This document shows positions 9,953 to 19,072 of a stretch of 27,265 nt of DNA, piece after piece. The stretch lies in NCBI GenBank assembly GCA_034698045.1, contig JAQGAU010000486.1, forward strand, positions 1 through 27,265, written 5' to 3'. This DNA comes from Paramacrobiotus richtersi (Eukaryota; Tardigrada; Eutardigrada; Parachela; Macrobiotidae). Numbering within the stretch: the first letter of the stretch is position 1; every line of letters starts with the position of its first letter. A model generated the notes under the pieces. It was not told the DNA's origin. It ran no database searches and worked only from the letters and a program-made list of their open reading frames with translations. Position numbers and translations under genes: made by a program.

Positions 9953-11125
9953 CTTAAGCTGTCTACTTACGCGCCCTTTTCCTAAAAAACTGTGCCGATT
10001 TTGTGTATATCGGCTTCCTCGATTATACAGTAACTGAAATCGAAACTTTTATGCGATTTAGATGTATTCCTAATTATTTATAAAGAAACGGGCTTTTGTG
10101 GTTTCGTCGGAATGAAGTTATGCCATGTTTTCGACCATAGTACAGTAGTAACCGTTAGTGCTATTGTGCGGAACAGTTTCTGGCAGTGTCGAGGATATTT
10201 TTGTAAAGTGCGTAACTGTCTTCGTTCGCGAATATGTACTCAATAAGGAAATGGCCATTGTCACCCGTAAACACCCACAATCGTTATAGATACATATAAC
10301 TCCCATAAGTCGCTATATAGGCACCCATATCCTTCGCTACACTCACAAAGAGTATTAGGCGCCCATTTCCCGTTAATTTTTAATTATTTTACTACCAGTA
10401 GAAGCGCAACGGGCTGCAATTGTGTTCTCTGACGTCCTCCAACAGCAGGAAATGCTAGTCTCAAAATCTGGAACAAATATTTGCACATTCGTTCACGGTT
10501 ATAAATTAACAGTTTTTCGGTTGCTTGCCAGAAATCGGGTCTGCAGCAAAAGCGATCGCAAACAACCCACAGTTCTAGTTGTGTTCCTGCTCTTTCACAG
10601 CTAGATGGTAACAGTATCATGGGAGTCTGTTTAATTAGCTCTCAACCAATTAGTTTCTGGGTGTAATCGCGCGCGAACGGAGGAATTTCTGGAAGTTGGT
10701 GCTGGTGACCGGACTCAGACTCACAGACAAACAAATGACCTGCGATCTGTGCTAGCATCTAGTACCCACTGCCCACCAGATATACCATTTGTTTCTCGTG
10801 TGGGTGAATGTTCGTTTTCCTGTCCCCTTCGATGCATAATCGCCGGAATGAATGCGCATACACAGATAGGTTACACGCAGTACTTTCAACATCTCAGCCA
10901 AGTGGCCCAAGTAGTCCGCACGACCTTTCTTGTTGTACTCGGACTTGTTTTGTTTGAGGGATATGTGAAAACTGTCTTCCTTATATCGTTTTCAGGCCAT
11001 ATCTAATGCGGCTCATGACTCATAGCTATCAACCAGTTGGTCTACCGCTAGGAGTACATATGTATACACTTTGCTAATCTGTATATGCACTCCTCACCAT
11101 GTCACAAGAATTGTGCCCTGAACTA
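9953..11125. other. No firm gene
   Basis: The first 200 bases share ordered words with the flank after 5411, marking the right limit of the terminal-exon duplication near 10150. The rest holds only short frames. One plus-strand frame from an ATG at 10849 has a hydrophobic middle (TTFLVVLGLVLFEGY) and ends near 11006; I could not attach it to a gene. Confidence 0.4.
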
Positions 11126-11140
11126 AGAGTGTGTCTTGAA
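11126..11140 (+). repeat. Left terminal inverted repeat
   Basis: AGAGTGTGTCTTGAA, exact complement of 12486-12500. Confidence 0.7.
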
Positions 11141-12485
11141 ATTGTGTGATAACGTATGCGATCACGGAAATCGCATATGCGACCGTCCCGAAATGTTGCG
11201 TTATAGCATACACAATCGCATAATGCATGGCGATCGCATATCGACGCGTCCGTAAATTACCACACTCGGATCACATACATCCGTGTCCGTAAATTCAGCT
11301 CGCGAATAACGTATGCGATCTTGCCAGTAACATATGCGATCACTAACAGAAAACACCAGTGTCCGCAAAATATCGTCATTTCTATTATATGCGATATGCG
11401 ATCTCCGTACAGCTCCGAGCAGCATGGAAAATGTGCTGTTCTGTTTCTTGCACAACATTTTCAGTTTCTCCTCGCTCGATTTCGATTTTTCGTTTTCTCC
11501 CAAGTTTTGGGATTACTGCTGGAGTTTCGTATTGTTGGATGACGGTAGCTAGATTGTATATTCTTTTCTGATTTACAATCTGTACGAAACCAATCGAAGA
11601 AAATTTGTGCAAAATCTCCTGATTAGCATCCCGCACCCATATCTCAAACACTTACGCCATCCGCGATTGGAAATTCTCTCTATTTGATTTTTAATTATGA
11701 TTACACTTACTTACACTTGTGTGACTGATATTAATGCAAGTTTTATATTATTTATATTAAATACTGTTCAGTTGTGTTGTTTGAATTTGTTTCCTGAGGT
11801 TTTCAACTGTTGTACGGTTTCCCGTTCTAGCTTTTTTCTGCTTGCTGATATTTTACTGCCTTTGACCTAGTATTATTGTTAAAAAAATTAAAAATTTCGC
11901 AATACAACTTCTAGGCATTCTCACTTGCTGTCGAACAATCTGGAATAATCGGAAAGTTCATTGTTGGCCGAGACCCACGCTTTGGGTAGCTATTAGCTAA
12001 AGCAGCCGCTCTGGGTACCGTGACAGCCAGTCTTGGCGGCAGTTGTCTGTTATCTCCGCCTGAAGACAGATTAGTAGCCTACAAAGGCTATCCAGAGTTT
12101 TTTATAATATGCTCTAGACAGTTCTATCCAAGTTCTTTTTAACGTTTTTTCGGGTTTTTGTTTTGCTGTATCTCTATGGACGAAATTTTGTATAATTCGT
12201 TGTTAACTAGCACAAAGTTCTGAAGAAAAAGAATTCCTCAATGAAATGTCTTAATTAAATTTCGTCAGTTTTTGAAAAATCGTAGTTTGATAACAGTCTA
12301 CACAAGTCTGGTTTCAGGACACTAGTGAACGTAAGATAGCGTGTATAATCGCAATCGCATAGCATATGCCATCGTGTAAGAGATGTGATAACATACGCAG
12401 TTTTCGAAACAGAACGGGACGTGTCCGTAAATTCAACCGCTAGCGTCATAACAGTTCAAACGTGATCGCGATCGCGATGGTTGAA

Positions 12486-12500
12486 TTCAAGACACACTCT
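12486..12500 (-). repeat. Right terminal inverted repeat
   Basis: Reverse complement is AGAGTGTGTCTTGAA, matching 11126-11140 at all 15 bases. Confidence 0.7.
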
Positions 12501-13072
12501 AAATTTACTAATGTAAGTTCAAGAATAACAACAGGTGCAAAAGCGTGAATACTGTCATTTGTGTTGGCTGACCCGGACCGCACAATAATCGAAACGATGT
12601 AGCAAACAACTGGAACGCTCAAACAATCGCCTCGCCCGTGATAGTTATTGTAAAGAGTGAGCAAACAGGTGTAAACAGTGAACACACTGCGGTTACATCC
12701 AATATTTTTAATCTGCTTCGTCCAGAGCCGTAAACAGTTGAGTGTGACATTCAGGTTATTCAAGTACACATGTAATATTCAAGTATAAATCGTTGTTGAA
12801 CATAAGCATAAGACATTCATATGAAGAAAAGACCACAAACCACACGGAAGTAAACAATACGAATAAAACTCAATACATATCAACATATTTAAACAGCAGT
12901 CGTAAACTTCTACAACAACTGCGGCAAGGAATAGAACGATGACGAAGCGATGAGATGCACAGCGGGTAGAAACAGGGATAACAAAGCAGGTCAACATGCG
13001 ATCCAAACCCATCAACGTCTCCTTCCAGTGCAGATCGTCCAGCTCCGCGTCCAACGAGCTCCGACCGCTGTC
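12501..13072. other. No firm gene
   Basis: AT-rich with short frames. A minus-strand frame continues from the GC-rich candidate exon at 13073 down to a stop near 12779, becoming hydrophobic (RFVIVLFLAAVVVEVY); it may be intron read-through. Confidence 0.35.
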
Positions 13073-13246
13073 GCTGCCTTGAAAGGAGGATGTCTATTAG
13101 GGGACATTAGGATTACGATGCCGGGTCGTCTGGGGCAAAGGGCGGGGCTGGAAGCACGGGGGAATGGTTCGGTCCGCACTGCAGGAGATCGTGGCTGGAA
13201 TTAAGCTCTGCTGGTGACGGCGCCACCATGCTGCTTCCCTTTGCAA
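13073..13246 (-). CDS. Candidate GC-rich exon pair, unknown product
   Basis: On the minus strand a good acceptor (TTATCTGCAG) is followed by an open 130-base exon, 13117-13246, including MVAPSPAELNSSHDLL and PAPPFAPDDPA. It ends in phase 2 before GTAATC. A second acceptor, CAAGGCAG, resumes the frame at 13073 with DSGRSSLDAELDDLHWKETL, continuing left beyond 13000. The implied intron (13074-13116) is only 43 bases and contains two CTAAT branch-point-like words. The local GC content is clearly higher than the flanks, which fits coding sequence. Proline and acidic/serine content suggests a disordered intracellular segment. The 3' limit of the second exon and all upstream exons are unknown. The antisense plus-strand frame (12950-13204) is less protein-like. 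Confidence 0.35.
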
Positions 13247-13756
13247 CTGCAGATAACACAGACTACTCAGCCACTGAATACAAAAACCAAGGAGATGTAA
13301 TTGTGCTCGTACACGTATGTTGCTGATACAGCAATAAACACAGGAGATTAAATCTTCAATTCGTTCTTACTGTACTTGTTAGCAACTTAGCTGCAATAAT
13401 CGGCTGTTAGTATGTACTAGGTACTGTATATACTGTACATTCTCGTTCGTTTACCTGAGAACCTGCTTAAATTAATCACCTTCCCGACAAAATCATTTCA
13501 ACAGAAAAGCTACTCCCAGAACGTTATAATTTCCGGACCGCCTTCGCCGAAATTGGGTAAAATTGATTAACGTTATCTAACAGTTTTTAATGTATAAACT
13601 AACATACAACTGCAAGTATTCTTCCATTCTGTTAGTTGCACACAAATTTTGTATTTTGAATTCTTTAATATTTTTTGTTCAATTTGCCTTTTTTTGTTTT
13701 TAAAAATTATCGTTAATCAACTGTTTGATACTTTTAACTCAAAAATAAATTGCCAG
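13247..13756. other. No gene seen
   Basis: AT-rich sequence between candidate exons on opposite strands. It may hold introns or the 5' part of either; no convincing frame longer than about 20 codons with splice sites was found. Confidence 0.35.
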
Positions 13757-13973
13757 TATATTGATAGCCACCGAAAGCACTTCTCCGACCACGAAACTGC
13801 AGACAGCGTAGAACCAATCAGATGCAGAAGTAATCCTCGTAAGCAGCGTAGAGAAACATTGGCAGATATTTTGGGTAATATCGCAGATCAGAAAACAGAC
13901 GAGCATTTCGCTGGTAGTATTAAACGGGAAACAATGCTTCAAATTGTTAATGAACATGCAAATTTTCCATCAA
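13757..13973 (+). CDS. Candidate internal exon, charged helical product
   Basis: After an acceptor AAATTGCCAG the plus strand is open for 72 codons plus one base to a possible donor GTATAT. The product is strongly charged and helix-like (RKQRRETLADILGNIADQ, then SIKRETMLQIVNEHANF). The frame also stays open leftward into a low-complexity T-rich stretch, which is less likely to be coding. I recognise no domain and find no partner exon. Confidence 0.3.
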
Positions 13974-14014
13974 GTATATGTATACATCTATATACTGTAA
14001 TAAAGAGTTTACAA

Positions 14015-14251
14015 TCAGCGAATTAATAAGCACACGCGTAAAGGTAATCCTCCTACACCTTGATGCTCATTGCTCAGGCTAGCTAGCTCGTCAGGCCTGC
14101 AAACGCGCTGATCAAATCCATCTGGAAAGGCGCAGCCAAAGATGTCGCCTGTATCCAAAATCAGGAATTCAGGACCAGTTTTATGCTCCCGATTGTCGCT
14201 GATATTCGCGCAAGCCACGGTCATCGACCTATCGACACAAAGGATCATCAT
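14015..14251 (-). CDS. Small hypothetical reading frame or exon
   Basis: A 78-codon minus-strand frame from ATGATG at 14251 to TGA at 14015 has a balanced composition (SMTVACANISDNREHKTGP, FLILDTGDIFGCAFPDGF). A CAAGGTGTAG near its end could be a donor. No signal peptide, no recognised domain and no neighbour linked by splicing. It may be a fragment of an old gene. Confidence 0.28.
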   Translation of the reverse strand: MMILCVDRSMTVACANISDNREHKTGPEFLILDTGDIFGCAFPDGFDQRVCRPDELASLSNEHQGVGGLPLRVCLLIR

Positions 14252-15325
14252 CTCGATATATTGTTATTGTTGATCCCGGATTACCGCTACTCGCCAACGC
14301 AGTGAAAACATGCAAAATTCAAATGAAAAATTATTCCCAGTTCGCCTGTGTGGGAACAGTAGGTAAAATCAGATGAACCACGCATTATTTTCACCGATAA
14401 CATCTCGACGAACTTTCAGATCGCCGACACACTCTGAACAGGCAATGGTGAAGAATAGCACACTACGTAAGATACCCGTATAGTTAAAGAAAATCAACCA
14501 AAGGAAGAGGCCCTAAAATAATTAACGGTGTGGCTTCGCTTGCGCGCATCCGAGTTCTAGACCGAATTTTTCTGACTGACTGATTTTTTCGAATTTTAAT
14601 TTAATTGCGTTTCAAAAATTTAGTTTGTGGCCGGTTACAAATATTTTACGGTCTTTAATTTATTGGTGGACAAATTCGGATGCGGCATTATGTCGCAACT
14701 GCTGGGCTAACGAATAGCCATTTGGATGGCTCTGCCAGATAATTTTTTCCATGAAGTATCGCAAGTGTACAAATCTCCGCATTTAGGTACAGTACACCAA
14801 TTTTGATAGAGTTCCAGATTCCTCAACCCAGTGATCGAGTCATTGTCTACTTGCGAGGCACGCGCACGGACTACACCTGCGTAAATTAAGAGCTGATGAA
14901 CACGAAAATAAATCTGTTAAAATTCAAAGGTGCATCACAAGTTGAATATGAAAAAAGCACAAAATACAGAATTCTGTAAGTGAAAAAACAAGAAAGATAT
15001 TTCAGGAGCTCTTCCCTATTCATTGATTATGTAAAAGGGTATTGAATTTTTTAAAATTGTAAAATTTAGCACCTTGCGACAGAATCCATGCAACCAAAAG
15101 GCCTGTGTAGTATTTTTTCATCTTTTTAATCGTTCCGGCCTTAAGCTCAGGTATCATAGAAACTAACTGGCATTATGAGGTGACTTTCCACCGATTACTG
15201 TAGAGATTGACGAAATTAAAACAGGGCGCCGTGCAGTGGCCTCTCCAGGCCGGTACATTGTCTTTTGTCAGTTATCTGCAGAATTCCGTCTGGGCGATCA
15301 CAGTCGGGTTACTGGGCCATTGTGG
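14252..15325. other. No gene seen
   Basis: Mostly AT-rich with homopolymer runs. I see no frame with protein-like composition, no structured RNA and no repeat above short dinucleotide scale. Confidence 0.4.
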
Positions 15326-15634
15326 TCAAATCTTTTTATAAAAACACTTCCCAGTTAACCTTTCTACAAATTTCATGTCAACCGTTCCTGTGCCGCTGAG
15401 GCAACTTTTAGGCATGTCAGGGATAAACAATTCGCTACAAAATACTTCTCGACCACCAATCCATGTCAAACTCGGGTGTTTGATCATAAACAAGTGTATG
15501 CTTTCTTTTTGGTCTAAAGTCCAAGCGATTCTGACCATTGGATACTGCGTTAGGGCTGGGGCAAATTTTAGACGGGTTTTGACCGGAAGTTCTTTGGATG
15601 CGAATAACTCTGCTGAATGACAAGTACCAAACAA
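15326..15634 (-). CDS. Candidate exon, unknown product
   Basis: The minus strand is open for 102 codons ending in a stop at 15326. The translation is ordered and aromatic-rich (YPMVRIAWTLDQKESIHLF, PSLTWIGGREVFC, MPKSCLSGTGTVDMKF). The first usable codon is a TTG, and an AATTCAG acceptor-like site lies just before it, so it would be a last exon rather than a full gene. An overlapping frame on the same strand (15435-15659) is also open, which lowers confidence. Confidence 0.28.
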   Translation of the reverse strand: MFGTCHSAELFASKELPVKTRLKFAPALTQYPMVRIAWTLDQKESIHLFMIKHPSLTWIGGREVFCSELFIPDMPKSCLSGTGTVDMKFVERLTGKCFYKKI

Positions 15635-16039
15635 ATCCTGAATTCGTTTTGGGCCTCATAGTTTCTAGTACAGGATTGTAAGGAACAGAAGAAGTAGATC
15701 GTATGCGATGAATTTAGGTGACGTGGGATCATTAGGAACATCGAGGCAAAAAATCCTAATGCTGCTAGTACACTTTGTCGAAAAGTGCTCCTAAACTGCG
15801 CAAGCAACGACTAAGTCCCAGTTCTAGCTGAAAAAGCGTGAGTACGTTCCCTGTATGAGAATGATAGTAGGCTAAAAGTTGCCACAATGGTATTCCTATG
15901 GATTAAAGTGTGTTGCACGAAAGCGGTTAATTGCACATATACACAGCATGTACACTGTAACCATTCCGAAGCACTTTCAGTCCGGAAGTATTTCCTCAGA
16001 TTTTACAACAGTTTTTACAAAAACACTTAAATTTCCCAC
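15635..16039. other. No gene seen; left edge of the duplicated block
   Basis: A short plus-strand frame at 15879-16148 lacks coding character. Recognisable similarity to the second duplicated block starts at about 16040. Confidence 0.35.
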
Positions 16040-17600
16040 GATAATTCCGTATGCCCGGCTGCCGATAATTGTGCAGATTACTACTTGCGGCACGAACATT
16101 TTAAGCAGTAGGCTACCGAAAGCGGTGCGCTGCGCTACGTTGCGATAGTTCGCGTTGTTCGACAGTAAGAGTCAGTGTCACCAATCCAGGCACCTAGTGC
16201 AGTTCCCATGTGAACACACCCACGAGATGCTGAAACTGCAGTCGGCAACATTATTAACAACCTCAGGCTATTGTACCCGTGACCTTTAGAAAACACAATT
16301 GTTTTTAAGAAAGAAAAAAAAGCTTAAAGGTAATAATTGTTTCTTCCTGCAAACTGTCTGGATACATTCCTGCAGCGCGAAAACTGGACCTTCCGGAAAC
16401 TAAAATTTCCTGACAAGCGTCAGACGGAAAATGTACATGAACCCTAGAAAAAACCTGACGCTGAGAAATGTGCGAATCTAGGGACAAATATTGGCAGGCT
16501 ACGCATGTGCGAAGATTGGCAGACTGATTATGGAGCTTATCGCCTGATTACCTCAGCGTGGGCATGCATGGTTAGGACATGAGCTCACTTATCATGGTCA
16601 GTTCAAATGCTCACTGCAAGCCGAAAACGGCCAACTGTTCTGCAGTCGATCGAGCCACCTTGGCTACGCAAAGTGCTAAAGTTTGTACCTCATGTTGCTT
16701 TTCGCGGAAGGGTTATCAAAGTGCGGGCACAACGCTTTCCAGTGCCACCAATCACATCGGCCGCTGATTCTATATTAGTCCACGGCTATGTGGTGCCATA
16801 TCGTATCATCACGATTGTTGCGCAAACAGTTAGAACAAAGTCTTCAGAAAGACGTCGCAGCAGTCACAATGGTAAGGGTCAGAAGTTCTACAAAACGTTA
16901 CGGCGCCGCAAATTTTTACTCAATAATGTCGATATTTCCTCTCATCGTAAGCTATTTTCTAAAGGAACGTCGTGTCAAAGATTGCCCACAAACGATACTG
17001 TTTGATCCGGTACTGCGGTGCTGGTGAATACATTTCGAAAGGTGTTTTTATTATAGCGCAACATGATGACAGTTTACCATAGAATTCCGCGGCTTTCAGT
17101 TTTTTAACGGATAATTGGTGTCAAAATTTGAAAAGCATATCCAAGTGAAAGAAAAATAAAAATCTAAAAAATGTTGCTGAATACCACACGGCAGTCTAAA
17201 AACCTTGATCTAAACGGTTTCGGTTTCGTAATTATCAACATACGCCACGAATATAAACTCTGCCGAAACTACTTCGACAATACAGTAACTGGTAACTGAC
17301 AATACAGACAAATAATTATTGTTCTGTATTCCGTTTGCGTCTGTAACTAATATTGATGTCTGTACTTATTACGCCGCAGCGTTAGACTGTATGCACAAAT
17401 GTTGTGGCCTATTATTTCGATATTTTGACTATAACTCGACGATTTTAAAAGTCGATCTAGATCTTTTCGAACATGCTTGCCGGCTGGAATTATAACCATG
17501 TCGCATGCATTCACCTGGAAGAGCTTTGAAGGAAACGGCCGTTTCCAGTAACCCCTTGTATCTGGTGATATCATGGGCTGCAGTTGTCCTGGTCACCACG
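16040..17600 (+). repeat. Segmental duplication copy A, upstream part
   Basis: This stretch aligns in order with 22250-23790, about 6.2 kb downstream. Matching anchors are CCGGCTGCCGATAATTGTGC near 16056 with CCGGTTGCGGACAATTGTGC near 22266, the GATCGAGCCA region near 16650 with that near 22850, CTGTTTGATCC near 16998 with TGTTTGATCC near 23205, and GGATAATTGG near 17109 with 23331. Indels shift frames between the copies, so most of it is probably not coding now. Confidence 0.6.
17347..17600 (-). pseudogene. Decayed copy of the minus-strand frame at 23536-23970
   Basis: In the frame used by the other copy this region reads VTGNGRFLQSSSR then stop, against ITGSGRFIQS in the intact copy. The longer open frame here (75 codons) is shifted by one base. 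A TGA also interrupts the segment matching LRHLGQLQS. The frame is therefore not conserved and the copy looks broken. Confidence 0.35.
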
Positions 17601-17805
17601 TTATATGACGAAGTTTGGTGTCTTCCATATTATAATCCGTCCATATATAATCCGTTCACCATAAAACTATAATTATACATAGGTCACTGACACACCCTTA
17701 CGTTTCACAGCTCAGTGCCTATAATAAGTTTATTTTTGATTTTATAAGGTCGACCACTTCGTACTAGCACTGGTGTAACATTGTCAACTGGCCTACACCA
17801 TTAGT

Positions 17806-18231
17806 AGGAATAGGAATAAGGAATTAGGAATGACAAGTAGAAAAGGACTGTTTGTAGGAATAACTGTAGGAATGCAGTGTAGGAATAGGAACCGGAACTT
17901 AGGAATACGAATCCTCGAAAACGCGTAGAAATAGGAATAAAAAATTCTACAATTTTAATATTTTAATATTAATTTTAGTAATTTTAATTCACATTCAGTT
18001 TTCACTCGTACACGATGGGTTGTTTACGTCAGAAATCATGCGGACTGCTCGCATCTTTCTGGACTTCGTGGTTGTGTATCTGGACTGCGTTAAATTCAGG
18101 TTACTGCTCACAGTTAACCCATTTCCTATTCCTAAGTTCCGGTTCCTCTTCCTGGATTGCATTCCTACAGGTATTCTTACAAACTGTATTCCTTTCCTAC
18201 TTATCATTCCCAATTCCTTATTCCTATTCCT
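17806..18231. repeat. Long imperfect inverted repeat rich in GGAATA
   Basis: Arms at 17806-17907 and 18127-18231 are imperfect reverse complements separated by about 219 bases. The outer 20 bases (starting AGGAATAGGAATAAG) and the inner 20 bases (starting GGAACCGGAACTTAG) match exactly; the middle matches with small gaps. The arms consist of degenerate GGAATA repeats. At the equivalent place in duplication copy B (about 23970-24540) no such structure is seen, so it looks like an insertion or local expansion. RNA from it would fold into a long hairpin. Confidence 0.7.
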
Positions 18232-18560
18232 TCTAAAGGTGAAGGCCTTGTCAGCTGTAGTAATTTTACCCGCAATTTGTTGCAAGCTAGAGCTTACACA
18301 TTTTGGCTCTCTTTCAGCTTGAAATGTTTGCTAAATTATCTGTACAGATGAAATTCCAGAATTATAGTATTTGGGAACCCTGATTACAGATAACGCATAC
18401 CAGAAATTCGTCGTCTATTATTAAATGCACCAGGCATAGGAATGATACTTGTGACAAGGCGAAGCCACTCGCTAGTAGTTAAGAGAACAACAGTCCATTG
18501 GTTCTATATCTATATACAGAGATTGTTTCTATATTTAGCTATAGAGTTAACAATGCATGC

Positions 18561-18619
18561 ATAGAATAGCTTCGTAAACCTTGTCCGAAGTTTGACCAAG
18601 GTTTACGAAGCTATTCTAT
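18561..18619. repeat. Perfect 23-base-arm hairpin
   Basis: Bases 18561-18583 are the exact reverse complement of 18597-18619, with a 13-base loop. The inner stem is TTCGTAAACCTTG. No T-run follows that would mark a polymerase III terminator, and no target-site duplication flanks it. It could be a tiny fold-back element or a small-RNA precursor. Confidence 0.65.
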
Positions 18620-18774
18620 ACCAAGTAGCTAATGTGATAAGCTGGCTGGAATATACAGCATTATTTACGAAAGTAGCCTGGAACAGAAAAGTTGTGGTTG
18701 AACTAAGAATACAGTCGCTAAGTCAAAAGTGGGTAATTCAAAAAACTTACAACACAATTTGTCAGTTTTCCTTC

Positions 18775-18960
18775 GATGCTGGTGTCATATCCGCCTTGGG
18801 AAAGTGACCTTTGACGCCAAACGTCCGGATTATAACCATCTCGGGTCGGCGTGTTCCATGATATCACTTCAGATTCGGATCAACCACGTCATTATCGATC
18901 TGGCGGGACGACGCGGACGAACGCACCCTTTTCGGCATAGTATAATTGCGACGTATAAAA
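18775..18960 (+). promoter_or_regulatory. Promoter of membrane glycoprotein gene, copy 1
   Basis: About 185 bases upstream of the TATA box align with 24815-24980. Conserved blocks are AAAGTGACCTTTGACG (18801-18816), CACGTCATTATCGATCTGG (18885-18903) and GACGTATAAAAAGATG around the TATA box at 18954-18960. TGACCT-T-TGACGC at 18805-18817 is close to a DR1 nuclear-receptor site in reverse orientation. Transcription would start near 18984, making the ATG at 19073 the first in the mRNA. Confidence 0.7.
18954..18960 (+). promoter_or_regulatory. TATA box, copy 1
   Basis: TATAAAA in the context ACGTATAAAAAGATG, shared with copy 2, about 115 bases before the ATG. Confidence 0.75.
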
Positions 18961-19072
18961 AGATGAACTAACAATAGTAGTACGTCTATTTTAATACGCA
19001 GCTAGAAAGGTTCTTGTTTTATTACGGACAAGTTTAGTTACTCCGCGGTATATTAATCATAGCTCTGCCAGA

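Larger units (their letters stand above)
11126..12500. mobile_element. Non-autonomous DNA transposon-like element with TIRs
   Basis: The two ends carry a 15 of 15 terminal inverted repeat, AGAGTGTGTCTTGAA at 11126-11140 and its complement at 12486-12500. Inside, both ends are filled with related words: AACGTATGCGATC at 11152-11164 and 11308-11320, ACATATGCGATCAC near 11331, TATGCGATATGCGATC near 11388, and GTGTCCGTAAATTCA at 11283-11297 and again at 12421-12435. A 14-base palindrome ATCGCGATCGCGAT lies near the right end. Such subterminal repeats are typical transposase-binding arrays. No transposase frame exists and the centre is AT-rich, so it would depend on a helper. No unambiguous target-site duplication is visible; TA lies next to both ends but offset by one base. 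Superfamily unassigned. Confidence 0.65.

Noticed and set aside
11385..11651. Minus-strand frame inside the TIR element as a possible transposase
   Set aside because: It is short, has no catalytic-domain-like spacing, and overlapping frames in all phases are equally open.
16607..17005. 132-codon plus-strand frame, with a similar-length frame at 22894-23292 in the duplicate
   Set aside because: The aligned DNA is related but the open frames are offset by indels and do not encode matching proteins.
18157..18351. Open plus-strand frames through the GGAATA fold-back
   Set aside because: They arise from low-complexity TTCCTA repeats in the right arm and have no coding character.
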